Origin: Actinocatenispora sp036503555
Lineage (GTDB): Bacteria; Actinomycetota; Actinomycetes; Mycobacteriales; Micromonosporaceae
Reading direction: 5' to 3'
Assembly: GCA_036503555.1 (NCBI GenBank)
Contig: DASXWQ010000031.1
Location: forward strand, 124,001 to 188,000
DNA length: 64,000 bases
The notes below the pieces were generated by a model that searched no databases, had not been told where the DNA came from, and saw only the letters and a list, made by a program, of their open reading frames with translations. Made by a program: the position numbers and the translations under genes. Within the stretch, counting starts at the first letter, position 1; every line of letters begins with the position of its first letter. Of this stretch, positions 16,291-26,347 are shown one piece after another.

Positions 16291-16637
16291 CCCTCCACCG
16301 CCCGGTCGAGCGCGTGGTGTGCGTCGTCGTCGGTGTGGCGGTAGCGGCGGGCGGCGAGGTCGAGGTCGGTGCCGAGCCGGCGCAGCCGTACGGCGGTGTC
16401 GGACAGCTCGGCCGTCGCCTCGCCCGCCGCGGTCAACCAGCGCCGATGCAGCTCACCGGCCAGCTCGCCGAGCGCGCCGGGCGCGGCCAGGCAACCCGGC
16501 GGCGGTACGTCGGTCGGCGTGTCCCGCAGCTCGTCGGCGACGTCGCGCAGCCGGCCGGCGAACGCCGCCAACCCGACCGGCCCGTCCCCCACCGCGATCT
16601 CCTCGCCCGCCGCAAAATGATCGCTGAGCGTACGCAC
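16287..16637 (-). CDS. EspC-like type VII secretion-associated protein
   Basis: About 116 residues, helical, with a C-terminal part (WLTAAGEATAELSDTAVRL and then LAARRYRHTDDDA) typical of EspC/ESX-1 secretion-associated proteins. The start is uncertain: GTG at 16637 gives a protein beginning VRTLSDHFAAGEE, and GTG 16664 is an alternative. It is the first gene of the trio. Confidence 0.55.
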   Translation of the reverse strand: MRTLSDHFAAGEEIAVGDGPVGLAAFAGRLRDVADELRDTPTDVPPPGCLAAPGALGELAGELHRRWLTAAGEATAELSDTAVRLRRLGTDLDLAARRYRHTDDDAHHALDRAVEG

Positions 16638-16698
16638 GCGACTGCATGAAGCGCCACCCCGCACATAAACCCGACACTCGCTTGACAACCGGACGCGG

Positions 16699-17676
16699 TC
16701 AGCTCGCGCCGCAGAACCGCCGCCGGTACGCCGCCGGCGACGTGCCCAGCCGCCGGGCGAAATGGTTACGCAGGGCGGCGGAGTTGCCGAAGCCGGCGCG
16801 TACCGCGATCTGGTCGACGGCGAGGTCGGTGTCCTCCAGCAGCCGGCGGGCGAGCAGCACGCGCTGCGCGGTCAGCCAGTCGTGCGGGGTCGTGCCGGTC
16901 TCGGCGCGGAACCGCCGGGCGAACGTACGCGGCGCCAGGTGCGCCCGCGCCGCCAGCGACTCGACCGTCTGCTCGTCCCCGAGGTGCTCCTGCATCCAGG
17001 TCAGCACCGACTGGAGCGAGTCCGCGGCCGGCCCCGGCGCCACCGGCGTCTCGATGTACTGCGCCTGCCCGCCGTCCCGGTGCGGCGGCACCACCATGCG
17101 CCGGGCCAGCGCGGTCGCCACCGCCGAGCCCTGCTCCTGCCGGATCAGGTGCAGGCAGGCGTCGATGCCGGCGGCGGTACCGGCGCTGGTCAGCACCGGC
17201 GCGTCCTCGACGTACAGCACGTCGGCGTCGACCTTGGCGCGCGGGTAGCGGGCGGCGAGCTGGTCGGCGTACATCCAGTGGGTCGTGCAGCGGCGGTCGT
17301 CGAGCAGGCCGGCCTCGCCGAGCACGAACGCGCCTGAGCACACGCTGAGTACCCACGCGCCCCGCTCGGCCGCCGCCCGCAGCGCCGCCACCACCTCGTC
17401 GGGTACGTGCAGCTCGTCGTCCGGACCGCCGGTGAAGCCCGACCCCATCGCCGGCACCGCGACCACGTCGGCCTCCGCCATCGGCGTCAGGTCGTGCCCG
17501 GGCGTGATCTCGAACCCGGAGCGGCACCGCACCGGGCGCCCGCCGGGCGAGCACAGCGCGAACTCGTACGCCGGGAAGCCCTCGGCGGTGCGGTCGACGC
17601 CGAACGCCTCGCACAGCACGCCCAGCTCGAACGCCGCGACTCCGTCGAGCGCGAGTACCGCCACCTTCTTCAACAT
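16699..17676 (-). CDS. GlxA-family AraC-type regulator with DJ-1/PfpI domain
   Basis: The 325-residue protein begins KKVAVLALDGVAAFELGVL and has a DJ-1/PfpI-like domain up to about residue 175, including the VLSVCSGAFVLGEAGLLD nucleophile-elbow region. Two AraC-type helix-turn-helix units follow at about 225-320 (LAARAHLAPRTFARRF and IAVRAGFGNSAALRNHF). The ATG at 17676 is preferred over an upstream in-frame start since TATCGT lies seven bases before it. Ligand and targets are unknown. The neighbouring divergent gene is a tiny membrane protein. Confidence 0.88.
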   Translation of the reverse strand: MLKKVAVLALDGVAAFELGVLCEAFGVDRTAEGFPAYEFALCSPGGRPVRCRSGFEITPGHDLTPMAEADVVAVPAMGSGFTGGPDDELHVPDEVVAALRAAAERGAWVLSVCSGAFVLGEAGLLDDRRCTTHWMYADQLAARYPRAKVDADVLYVEDAPVLTSAGTAAGIDACLHLIRQEQGSAVATALARRMVVPPHRDGGQAQYIETPVAPGPAADSLQSVLTWMQEHLGDEQTVESLAARAHLAPRTFARRFRAETGTTPHDWLTAQRVLLARRLLEDTDLAVDQIAVRAGFGNSAALRNHFARRLGTSPAAYRRRFCGAS

Positions 17677-17688
17677 GCCCTCCACGAT

Positions 17689-17727
17689 AGTGGCAGCAAA
17701 TCGACGGTCAATGGCATCCCTGCCACT
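17689..17727. promoter_or_regulatory. Inverted repeat over the GlxA-type promoter
   Basis: AGTGGCAG (17689-17696) and CTGCCACT (17720-17727) flank 23 bases. They surround the minus-strand TTGACC and abut the TATCGT -10 box of the regulator gene, as expected for autoregulation. Confidence 0.4.
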
Positions 17728-17819
17728 GGGCAGAGGATCGACGAAGGTCGAACATAGACATGTCGATGGCCATCGGCAGTGCACCGAACGAGACACCCGC
17801 CCGAGAAGAGGGATCCGTC

Positions 17820-17960
17820 ATGTCCGCACTGCTGTTCATCGTGGGAATCGCCGTCCTGCTGGGACTCGCGCAGCTGCTCGGCTGGACGCGCGACAGCCGG
17901 GACTCCGCCGACTGGCACCAGTCCGACGACAAGGACCGCCACCACACGCACGCCGCCTGA
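17820..17960 (+). CDS. Small single-span membrane protein (paralogue of the 6.2 kb protein)
   Basis: A 46-residue protein with one hydrophobic helix containing AVLLGLAQLLGW, followed by DSRDSADWHQSDDKD and a histidine-rich end. GAAGAGGG lies before the ATG. It matches the protein at 6161-6349 over the membrane helix and the DSRD..DWH segment but has a shorter polar tail. Function unknown. Confidence 0.72.
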   Translation: MSALLFIVGIAVLLGLAQLLGWTRDSRDSADWHQSDDKDRHHTHAA

Positions 17961-18019
17961 GCGTGCCCGACGCCTACCCCGGCGGCGCCGTGACCGGCGC
18001 CGTCAGGCAGGCTTGGGGC

Positions 18020-18586
18020 ATGGCAGCGGGCAAGGGGCACTGGTACTCCGACGACATCTCCGAGGTCATCGTCTCCTCCGAGCAGATCAGGGAGAAGACC
18101 GCGGAGCTGGCCAAGCAGGTGGCCGCCGACTACGCCGACCGGGGCGAGGTCCTGCTCGTCGGCGTACTCAAGGGCGCGGTCATGTTCATGGCCGACTTCG
18201 CCCGCGCGCTCGACCATCCGGTCGAGCTGGAGTTCATGGCCGTCTCGTCGTACGGGGCGCGCGCCACGTCGTCCGGCGTCGTACGGATCATGAAGGACCT
18301 GGACCGGGACATCACCGGCAAACACGTCATCGTGGTCGAGGACATCGTCGACTCCGGACTCACGCTGAGCTGGCTGCTGAAGTACCTGACGAGCCGCGGC
18401 CCCGCCTCGCTGGAGGTGGTGGCACTGCTGCGCAAGCCCGACGCGGTCAAGGTCGACATTCCGGTGAAGTATGTCGGTTTCGACATTCCGAACGAATTCG
18501 TCGTCGGCTATGGCCTCGACTACGCCGAGCGCTACCGCGAGCTGCCGTACGTGGGGCTTCTGCGCCCCGAGGTCTACACGCGCTGA
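18020..18586 (+). CDS. hpt: Hypoxanthine phosphoribosyltransferase
   Basis: This 188-residue purine-salvage enzyme converts hypoxanthine or guanine plus PRPP to IMP or GMP. The PRPP loop VIVVEDIVDSGLTLSWLL and the LVGVLKGAVMFMADFAR segment are clear. The C-terminal FVVGYGLDYAERYRELPYVG is diagnostic. In most actinobacteria hpt lies between tilS and ftsH; here ftsH follows at its usual place but tilS is not upstream. A longer start at GTG 17964 is possible but less protein-like. Confidence 0.95.
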   Translation: MAAGKGHWYSDDISEVIVSSEQIREKTAELAKQVAADYADRGEVLLVGVLKGAVMFMADFARALDHPVELEFMAVSSYGARATSSGVVRIMKDLDRDITGKHVIVVEDIVDSGLTLSWLLKYLTSRGPASLEVVALLRKPDAVKVDIPVKYVGFDIPNEFVVGYGLDYAERYRELPYVGLLRPEVYTR

Positions 18587-18848
18587 CGGTACGGTTTCGC
18601 CGTGGGCGGAACCGGCCGTGACCGGCGCCGGCGGGCACCCGTACTGCCGGCCTGACCTGGGGTTACACCGAGGGTTGTGCGCTTCACACGGGGGTTTTGA
18701 GACAGTTCGTGGTCGGGCCCGCTGGTCTGGCTCCGCGCTGGTCGTCCCCACGGTGTACCTTCGAATGACCGGGGACTAACTGGTTCACGCCGGTCGTTGA
18801 CCGGCGAGTCGCAACGACGGTGTGAGATCGGGAGGGGCGGGGCGCGCA

Positions 18849-21023
<2,175 letters not shown>

Positions 21024-21034
21024 CGTACGTGTGA

Positions 21035-21070
21035 CATCGGGCCCGGCGCGAGTGCGTGCCGGGCCCGATG
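21035..21070 (+). terminator. Strong hairpin between ftsH and folE
   Basis: A perfect 13-base stem (21035-21047 with 21058-21070) with a ten-base loop starts 11 bases after ftsH and ends just before the folE ribosome-binding site at 21074-21083. It may terminate most ftsH transcripts or act as an mRNA stabiliser while folE is read through. Confidence 0.65.
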
Positions 21071-21087
21071 CATGTGAGGAGGATGTC

Positions 21088-21732
21088 GTGAGCGACGAGG
21101 TGGAGCTCGACCACGTGGCGGCGCGGCTGATCGGCGGCGGGCTGAACGGCCGGCCGCTGGAGGACACCGTCGACCTCAAGCGCATCGAGGCGGCGGTACG
21201 CGAGATCCTGCTCGCCGTCGGCGAGGACCCGGACCGGGACGGGCTGAAGAAGACCCCGGAGCGGGTGGCCCGGGCGTACGCGGAGATGTTCGCCGGGCTG
21301 CGGATCGATCCGGCGCGGGTGCTGACCACGTCGTTCGAGGCCGAGCACGACGAGATCGTGCTGGTCAAGGACATCGAGGTGTACAGCGCCTGCGAGCATC
21401 ACCTGCTGCCGTTCCACGGCGTGGCGCACGTCGGGTACATCCCGGGCGCGCACGGGCGCATCACGGGGCTGTCGAAGCTCGCCCGCATCGTCGACGCGTA
21501 CGCGCGGCGGCCGCAGGTGCAGGAGCGCCTCACCTCGCAGATCGCCGACACCCTCGCCGAGCAGCTCGACCCGCGCGGCGTGATCGTCGTCGTCGACTGC
21601 GAGCACCTGTGCATGTCGATGCGTGGCGTACGCAAGCCCGGCGCCCGCACCGTCACCTCCGCCGTACGTGGGCACTTCGAGCGCAGCGTCGCCGCGCGCA
21701 ACGAGGCGATGTCCCTCATCCTCGGCCGCTGA
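21088..21732 (+). CDS. folE: GTP cyclohydrolase I
   Basis: The 214-residue enzyme makes 7,8-dihydroneopterin triphosphate from GTP, the first step of folate synthesis. Zinc ligands are in SACEHHLLPF (about residue 102) and DCEHLCMSMRG (about 171); the GLSKLARIVDAYARRPQ segment is intact. The GTG at 21088 has GTGAGGAGG at ideal spacing. The other folate genes folP, folB and folK are on the same strand but begin 12.4 kb farther on. Confidence 0.96.
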   Translation: MSDEVELDHVAARLIGGGLNGRPLEDTVDLKRIEAAVREILLAVGEDPDRDGLKKTPERVARAYAEMFAGLRIDPARVLTTSFEAEHDEIVLVKDIEVYSACEHHLLPFHGVAHVGYIPGAHGRITGLSKLARIVDAYARRPQVQERLTSQIADTLAEQLDPRGVIVVVDCEHLCMSMRGVRKPGARTVTSAVRGHFERSVAARNEAMSLILGR

Positions 21733-21824
21733 CCGGCCCCGGCCGAGAGTCCAGGGCAGCGCGGGAGTGACGACCTTCGATAGGCTTATGTCCGGTTAGC
21801 GGATCGTGTCGAGGGGGTCACTCG

Positions 21825-22238
21825 ATGGGACTGGCGGACAGGGTCGACGGGCTGCAGGTCAGCCTCGACAACATGAGCGACGCGGCCCGCTGGGTCGACG
21901 CGGTCCGGGCGGACTGGGATCAGGAGGTGCTCGGCCGGTACCGCGGGCAGGTCGAACCGCTGCGCGACGGCCAGGACGGCCACGCCGCGGCACAGGTACC
22001 CGGCTGGGACAACCCGTTCGGCCGGTTCGGCGAGGCTGACACCGTGCACACCGACGTACGCGCCTCGCACGACCTGCTGCACGACCGCATGACGCGCGTC
22101 TCCCAACTGCTCCAGCGGCTCGGCGAGATCACCGGCGAGATCGGCGACAACTACGACGCGACCGAGCTGCGCAACGCCGCCGTACAGCGCCGCGTCGCCG
22201 AACTGCTCGACGACCCGGTGTTCGGGGTGACGACGTGA
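21825..22238 (+). CDS. Helical WXG100/ESX-like protein
   Basis: A 137-residue protein of mainly amphipathic helices (DRVDGLQVSLDNMSDAARWVDAVRADW, then two further helices). Its size, composition and coupling to a W-x-G protein suggest a partner of the ESX type. A -10-like TAGGCT lies at 21781-21786. Its stop overlaps the next gene's GTG start. Confidence 0.55.
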   Translation: MGLADRVDGLQVSLDNMSDAARWVDAVRADWDQEVLGRYRGQVEPLRDGQDGHAAAQVPGWDNPFGRFGEADTVHTDVRASHDLLHDRMTRVSQLLQRLGEITGEIGDNYDATELRNAAVQRRVAELLDDPVFGVTT

Positions 22239-23347
22239 GGGCCGCGGCCGAGAGCGGCGGGGGCGTACCCGACGGCACGTGGGAGGCGGCCGTCGCGCAG
22301 GTGACCGTCGCCGGGCGCCCCACCGTCGTGTACGACCTGGCCAAGCAGTGGCAGACGCTCTCCGGCCGCACCGCCGACTCCCTGCGGTACCTGGCGAAGC
22401 TGCGCGCGCTGCTGTTCGACGGTCGGGACGCGTGGCGCGGGCCGGCCGCCACCGAGTACCAGCAGGTGCTCGACGAGATCTCCCGGCGGATCGAGCAGAT
22501 CGAGCACGACAGCCAGAAGCTCGCCCGCAACCTGGACCGCACCGGGCAGTCGCTGTCGACCGCCGTCGCACGCATCCCCGTACCCGTCGACATCGGGCAC
22601 GACTTCCTCGTCTTCGGACGCACCCACGAACTGCCCGGCGGCACCGACCTCGACGACGGCGACGCGATGCACGACCCCAACGCGTTCGTCAGCTCGCTCG
22701 TCGCCGACTACCGCGCCGACCCCGGCCGGTACCACGACTTCCGCGCCACGATGCTGCAGAGCGAGGCGTACGGAACGGCCAGCGGCGGTCACTACGACCG
22801 CGGCCCGGCCGACAACGGCGGCTCCGGCAGCGCCGACGAACGGCGACGGCAGCTCGTCGACGCCTGGTACCAGCAGAACGCCGCCGTCGCCGGGCGCGCC
22901 TTCGACACGCTGCGCGCCGCGTACAACGAGCAGGCACCCGGCCTCGACCTCGACCAGGGCGCTCTCGACGGCCCCGGTACGCCCGCCACATCCACCGCCA
23001 CGAGCGGCGGCGTCGGCGGCGGCACCGGTACCCCGATCGCCGACCAGTCCGGCACGGGCGGCACCCGGCTCGCGGGAGGCGGCCCGCCGCGCGCCGCCAC
23101 ACCCCCGCCCGGGCTCGTCCGCGCCGGCCTTGCCGACGCGGGCCCCGGGCTGTCGCCGACCGCTCCGCTCACCAGCCCGCGCGAAGCGGTCCTTGCCGCC
23201 GGGACCGGCGTACCGGACGGGGGTGCGGCGGCCGCCGCGGCGCCGGCGGGATACGGGGGCGCCGGAGGCGGTCCGCGGCGAAGCTGGCTCGGCGAGGAGG
23301 ACGACGTCTGGCGGGTCGAGCTCGGCCCGCCCGGCGTCATCGAGTGA
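22235..23347 (+). CDS. WXG-domain protein with long Gly/Pro-rich tail
   Basis: The 370-residue protein has an N-terminal helical hairpin with a W-R-G turn (FDGRDAWRGPAATEYQQVL, about residues 65-85), characteristic of type VII secretion substrates. A middle helical region follows, then about 120 residues of glycine, proline, alanine and threonine, ending in WLGEEDDVWRVELG. It is coupled to the preceding helical protein and converges on the secretion-like operon, three bases away. The C-terminal part gives no recognisable toxin or enzyme domain. Confidence 0.6.
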   Translation: MRAAAESGGGVPDGTWEAAVAQVTVAGRPTVVYDLAKQWQTLSGRTADSLRYLAKLRALLFDGRDAWRGPAATEYQQVLDEISRRIEQIEHDSQKLARNLDRTGQSLSTAVARIPVPVDIGHDFLVFGRTHELPGGTDLDDGDAMHDPNAFVSSLVADYRADPGRYHDFRATMLQSEAYGTASGGHYDRGPADNGGSGSADERRRQLVDAWYQQNAAVAGRAFDTLRAAYNEQAPGLDLDQGALDGPGTPATSTATSGGVGGGTGTPIADQSGTGGTRLAGGGPPRAATPPPGLVRAGLADAGPGLSPTAPLTSPREAVLAAGTGVPDGGAAAAAAPAGYGGAGGGPRRSWLGEEDDVWRVELGPPGVIE

Positions 23348-23350
23348 CCG

Positions 23351-23890
23351 TCACTCCGGCACCCGCAACCCACACACCTTCCACCCGCCCACGTTCCGCA
23401 TCGCGAACGTCCACGTCTGCGCCGGGTTCGTCGAGACGGCGCTGCCGATGATCGTCGACACGGTGACATCGGTTGTCAGGCGCGCTCGCGCGTCTCGTCG
23501 CGAGACTTGCCGAAACCCACTCCAGGTGTACTTGATCTGGGCGTTGGGGTGTTCGGTCTGAGCCGACTTGATGCGTTGGATCATCGAGCCGATCTGACGT
23601 TCCAGCGCATCGCCGTCGCACATGTAGTTTTCGGCGAGATCGAGCCGATGGTCGTTCAGCGTGGCATCGAGGAATCCGTCAGCCGCCTGCGACGGACTGG
23701 TCTGGTGTGCCGTTCGGTACGCGTCCTGGTAGATGTAGATGCCGACGGTGAGGCCGACGACTACGACGACGGCGGCGGCGCCCAACGCGAGGAAGCCGAG
23801 GACGGTGCCGGGGGTACGGCGGATGGGGCGTTTGGCGCGACGCGCCTTTGATGCCGTCGGCGCATCGAGTACAGGGGGTGGGGTCGTCAT
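23351..23890 (-). CDS. Membrane-anchored NTF2-like protein, last gene of the T4SS-like operon
   Basis: This 179-residue protein has a basic, proline-rich cytoplasmic start, one membrane helix (about residues 29-53), and an extracellular domain whose pattern (adenine-free repeats aside) suggests the NTF2-like fold: helix, then AENYMCDGDALERQI, then strands ending GGWKVCGLRVPE. Two cysteines could pair outside the cell. Such folds occur in VirB8/TcpC-type components and in lipoprotein-like immunity or stress proteins. It follows the duplicated-repeat gene by three bases. Confidence 0.6.
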   Translation of the reverse strand: MTTPPPVLDAPTASKARRAKRPIRRTPGTVLGFLALGAAAVVVVVGLTVGIYIYQDAYRTAHQTSPSQAADGFLDATLNDHRLDLAENYMCDGDALERQIGSMIQRIKSAQTEHPNAQIKYTWSGFRQVSRRDARARLTTDVTVSTIIGSAVSTNPAQTWTFAMRNVGGWKVCGLRVPE

Positions 23891-23893
23891 GGC

Positions 23894-24601
23894 TTACTCC
23901 GCCCAGACCAGGTAGACGGGTACCTCGGTGCAGCGGGCCGGTTGTCCGGTGAAGGCCCAGCGGTACCAGTCTGACTCATCGCAGATGCGTACGCAGATGG
24001 TGCCGTCCGGGTTCTGGAACGGCTCGGTGACGGCGCGCAGGTCGCGGCGCTGCCGGTCGGGGGAGACGACCACGACGCGGCGCCCGGTCAGGCCGGGCGC
24101 GTCGCGCGCCGGCACGGGGTGCCGCGGCGCCGGCGCGTCGAGCGTGACGAGGCGGGACAGCAGGTCGCGCCGGTCGCCGCCGGTCGCGGACGCCTCGCCG
24201 ACCCGCTCGACCCAGACCCGGTCGATCGGTACCAGCGGGGCGAACACCTCGACCTGGTCCTGTTCGGCGCGGTACCACTCGGACTCGACGAGCAGCGGGA
24301 CGAGGTCGGTGCCACCCTGCCGTACGGTGTCGTCGGCCCGCAGGTCGCCGCGCCAGCCCCGGTCGGGCGAGCCGGTGACGACGCGCCGGCCGCGCAGCCC
24401 GTCGACCTGGTACGCGGGTACGGGCACGATCGGCGGCGGGTCGTCGGGAAACCAGAGCTCGGGATCCATGGCGTCCATCATCGGCCAGCGGCGCGGGTAC
24501 GCGTGCCGACCCGCCCGGCCGGCGGCGCGACCCGGCTGCGGCGCGACACCCACGCATCCGCCGGCGAGAGCGACGCGTCCGGTCCCGGCGGTGTCGGTCA
24601 T
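23894..24601 (-). CDS. Unrecognised protein with an internal tandem duplication
   Basis: Up to 235 residues. Two copies of a module of about 75 residues are visible: each begins G-L-x-G-R-R-V-V, continues SPDR...DLRA, and ends with ESEWYRA or ESDWYRW, then a valine-rich close. I do not recognise the family. The ATG at 24601 overlaps the stop of the preceding transglycosylase/M23 gene as ATGA; an alternative ATG at 24481 would drop an arginine/glycine-rich lead. No signal peptide is evident, so it is probably cytoplasmic. Its position within the secretion-like operon suggests an accessory role. Confidence 0.6.
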   Translation of the reverse strand: MTDTAGTGRVALAGGCVGVAPQPGRAAGRAGRHAYPRRWPMMDAMDPELWFPDDPPPIVPVPAYQVDGLRGRRVVTGSPDRGWRGDLRADDTVRQGGTDLVPLLVESEWYRAEQDQVEVFAPLVPIDRVWVERVGEASATGGDRRDLLSRLVTLDAPAPRHPVPARDAPGLTGRRVVVVSPDRQRRDLRAVTEPFQNPDGTICVRICDESDWYRWAFTGQPARCTEVPVYLVWAE

Positions 24602-25755
24602 CCCTGGCCCAGCGGGGCGCCCTTGTCCCGCATGAACGGGACCGGGTCGATCGCGCCGTTGCCGGACAGGTCGTCGTGCAGGTGTACCTCGAAGTGCAGG
24701 TGCGGGCCGTCGGCGTTGCCGCTCTGGCCGACGAGGCCGATGCGCTGGCCGACCCGTACGGTCTGGCCGACGTGCACCATCGGCTGCTGGACCATGTGGC
24801 AGTAGCGCGTGTTCACGCCGTCGGCGTGCTTGATCTCGACGTACCAGCCGCAGCCGGGGGTGTTCATGCTGCCGTTGACGTCGCAGTTGCGGGTGTCGGG
24901 GTCGCACTTGGCGGTGATGACGATGCCGCCGGCCGCGGCGACGATGGGCGTACCCTTCGGTGGCGCGAGGTCGGCGCCGTAGTGCATGAAGCCGCCGCGC
25001 GGGCCGAACGGCGAGCTGATCGGGCCCTTGACCGGCTGCACCCAGCCGGACGCGGCGGGTTGGCCGGCCGGCGCGCACGTACCCGGGGACGTGTCGGCGG
25101 TCAGCGCGGTGCGCGCGGCGCCGTTGGTCAGCGTGTTCACGATGTTCGTCGCGTCCGACTCCCACTTCGCGTACGCGTCGGGGAAGGCGCTGTTCTGCAC
25201 GAGCTGCGCGGCGATCGTGACCGGCAGCTGCTCCCAACCCGGCAGCGACACGAGCTTCTTGTAGAACTTGGTGGCCGAGGTCGCCGGGTCCATCAGCTCC
25301 TTGACCGTGCCCCAGCCGCCGGCGCCCTCCGGGGCACTGGGCCGCTGCTGGAACAGCCCGACCGAGTCGTGGTCGTGCCCGACCGTGTCGTGCGGCAGCG
25401 CCATGCTGTGCGCCACGACGAGCGGGTACGTCGGGTTGTCGTTGGCGTACACGTGCAGGCTGGACTCCTGGAGCGCCGTGGCGATCGCGACGACCCAGCC
25501 GCGCGGCGGGACCTTGAGCTTCTGGCCGGCGGCGATGATCGCGTACGCCCGCGTCTCCTGCACCTGGGTGAACCCGGAGACCTGCGGCAGGTGCCCGTAC
25601 GAGGCGAGCTTCCCGCCGCAGCCGACGGGGTTCGTCGCCGGCGCGGACGGCCCGCCGAACAGGCCGGTCAGCGCGACGGTGCCGCCCAGCCCGCAGCACA
25701 GCAGCACGAACGTCGCGGCCACCGAGACCGCCACCCACACCCCGCGCCGCTTCAT
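24598..25755 (-). CDS. Cell-wall hydrolase: lytic-transglycosylase-like domain plus M23 peptidase
   Basis: The 385-residue protein is exported (hydrophobic segment at about residues 8-33). Its middle part has the transglycosylase-like ATALQESSL and DSVGLFQQRPS blocks. The C-terminal part is a LytM/M23 endopeptidase with HYGADL, a GWYVEIKH strand and the HLHFEVH zinc motif. Hydrolases with this pairing (TcpG/VirB1-like) open the peptidoglycan for type IV secretion machines in Gram-positive bacteria. It sits in the correct operon context with VirB4- and VirB6-like genes. Confidence 0.85.
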   Translation of the reverse strand: MKRRGVWVAVSVAATFVLLCCGLGGTVALTGLFGGPSAPATNPVGCGGKLASYGHLPQVSGFTQVQETRAYAIIAAGQKLKVPPRGWVVAIATALQESSLHVYANDNPTYPLVVAHSMALPHDTVGHDHDSVGLFQQRPSAPEGAGGWGTVKELMDPATSATKFYKKLVSLPGWEQLPVTIAAQLVQNSAFPDAYAKWESDATNIVNTLTNGAARTALTADTSPGTCAPAGQPAASGWVQPVKGPISSPFGPRGGFMHYGADLAPPKGTPIVAAAGGIVITAKCDPDTRNCDVNGSMNTPGCGWYVEIKHADGVNTRYCHMVQQPMVHVGQTVRVGQRIGLVGQSGNADGPHLHFEVHLHDDLSGNGAIDPVPFMRDKGAPLGQG

Positions 25756-25789
25756 GCCACACCGGTCCGCCGGTCGCCGCGGTCCCCGG

Positions 25790-26329
25790 TCATGACTTCG
25801 GCGTCCAGTCGATGCCGTCGACCCGCCAGCCCGAGCCGTCGCTGGTCAGCCGGAGCGTCAGCAGCCCCTCGTCCGCCGGTACGTCGACGTCGGCCCACAC
25901 CGCGCCGTGGTCGCCGAGGCTGGCGGCACCGGCGAGGCGGCTCGCCGGCACCGTCATCGGGTCCATCGTCGTGATCTTCTCGGCCAGCCCCGGCGTCGCG
26001 TACTTCGTCAGGGCGGCGCGCCACTGCTTCGCCGGCCCGTCCGACTTCACGTACGCGTTCGCGAACGACGTCGCGACGCTGAGCGGACCGGCCTGGCCCG
26101 GCTTCACCACCGGGTCCTGTTTGGACGGTGCGCCGGTCGGCCCGTCGTTCGGCGCGCCGGTCTCCTCGACGGTGGACGACGCCTGGCCACCCGAGACCGG
26201 CCCGCCGCCGTCGCCGTCACCGCCGCCGAACCCGAGCACTCGGCCGACCAGCACGACCACGACGACCGCCAGCGCGGCCAGCCCGGCGAGACCGTACCGG
26301 CTGGTGACGAACGCGAGCACCCGGCGCAT
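25790..26329 (-). CDS. VirB8/TcpC-like NTF2-fold membrane protein (tentative)
   Basis: This 179-residue protein has one N-terminal membrane helix (about 15-33), a Gly/Pro/Thr-rich linker, and a C-terminal domain (SVATSFANAYVKS, strands ending GWRVDGIDWTP) compatible with the NTF2-like fold of VirB8 and TcpC. GGGGAGG precedes the ATG. It lies between the VirB6-like and the wall-hydrolase genes, which is the usual neighbourhood for a VirB8-type bridge. The assignment rests on layout and predicted fold only. Confidence 0.55.
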   Translation of the reverse strand: MRRVLAFVTSRYGLAGLAALAVVVVVLVGRVLGFGGGDGDGGGPVSGGQASSTVEETGAPNDGPTGAPSKQDPVVKPGQAGPLSVATSFANAYVKSDGPAKQWRAALTKYATPGLAEKITTMDPMTVPASRLAGAASLGDHGAVWADVDVPADEGLLTLRLTSDGSGWRVDGIDWTPKS

Positions 26330-26347
26330 GGCAGCCTCCCCGGCCCG

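Noticed and set aside
18587..18848. Heat-shock operators (CIRCE or HAIR type) before ftsH
   Set aside because: No matching inverted repeats were found; only a weak GCCGGT/ACCGGC pair is present.
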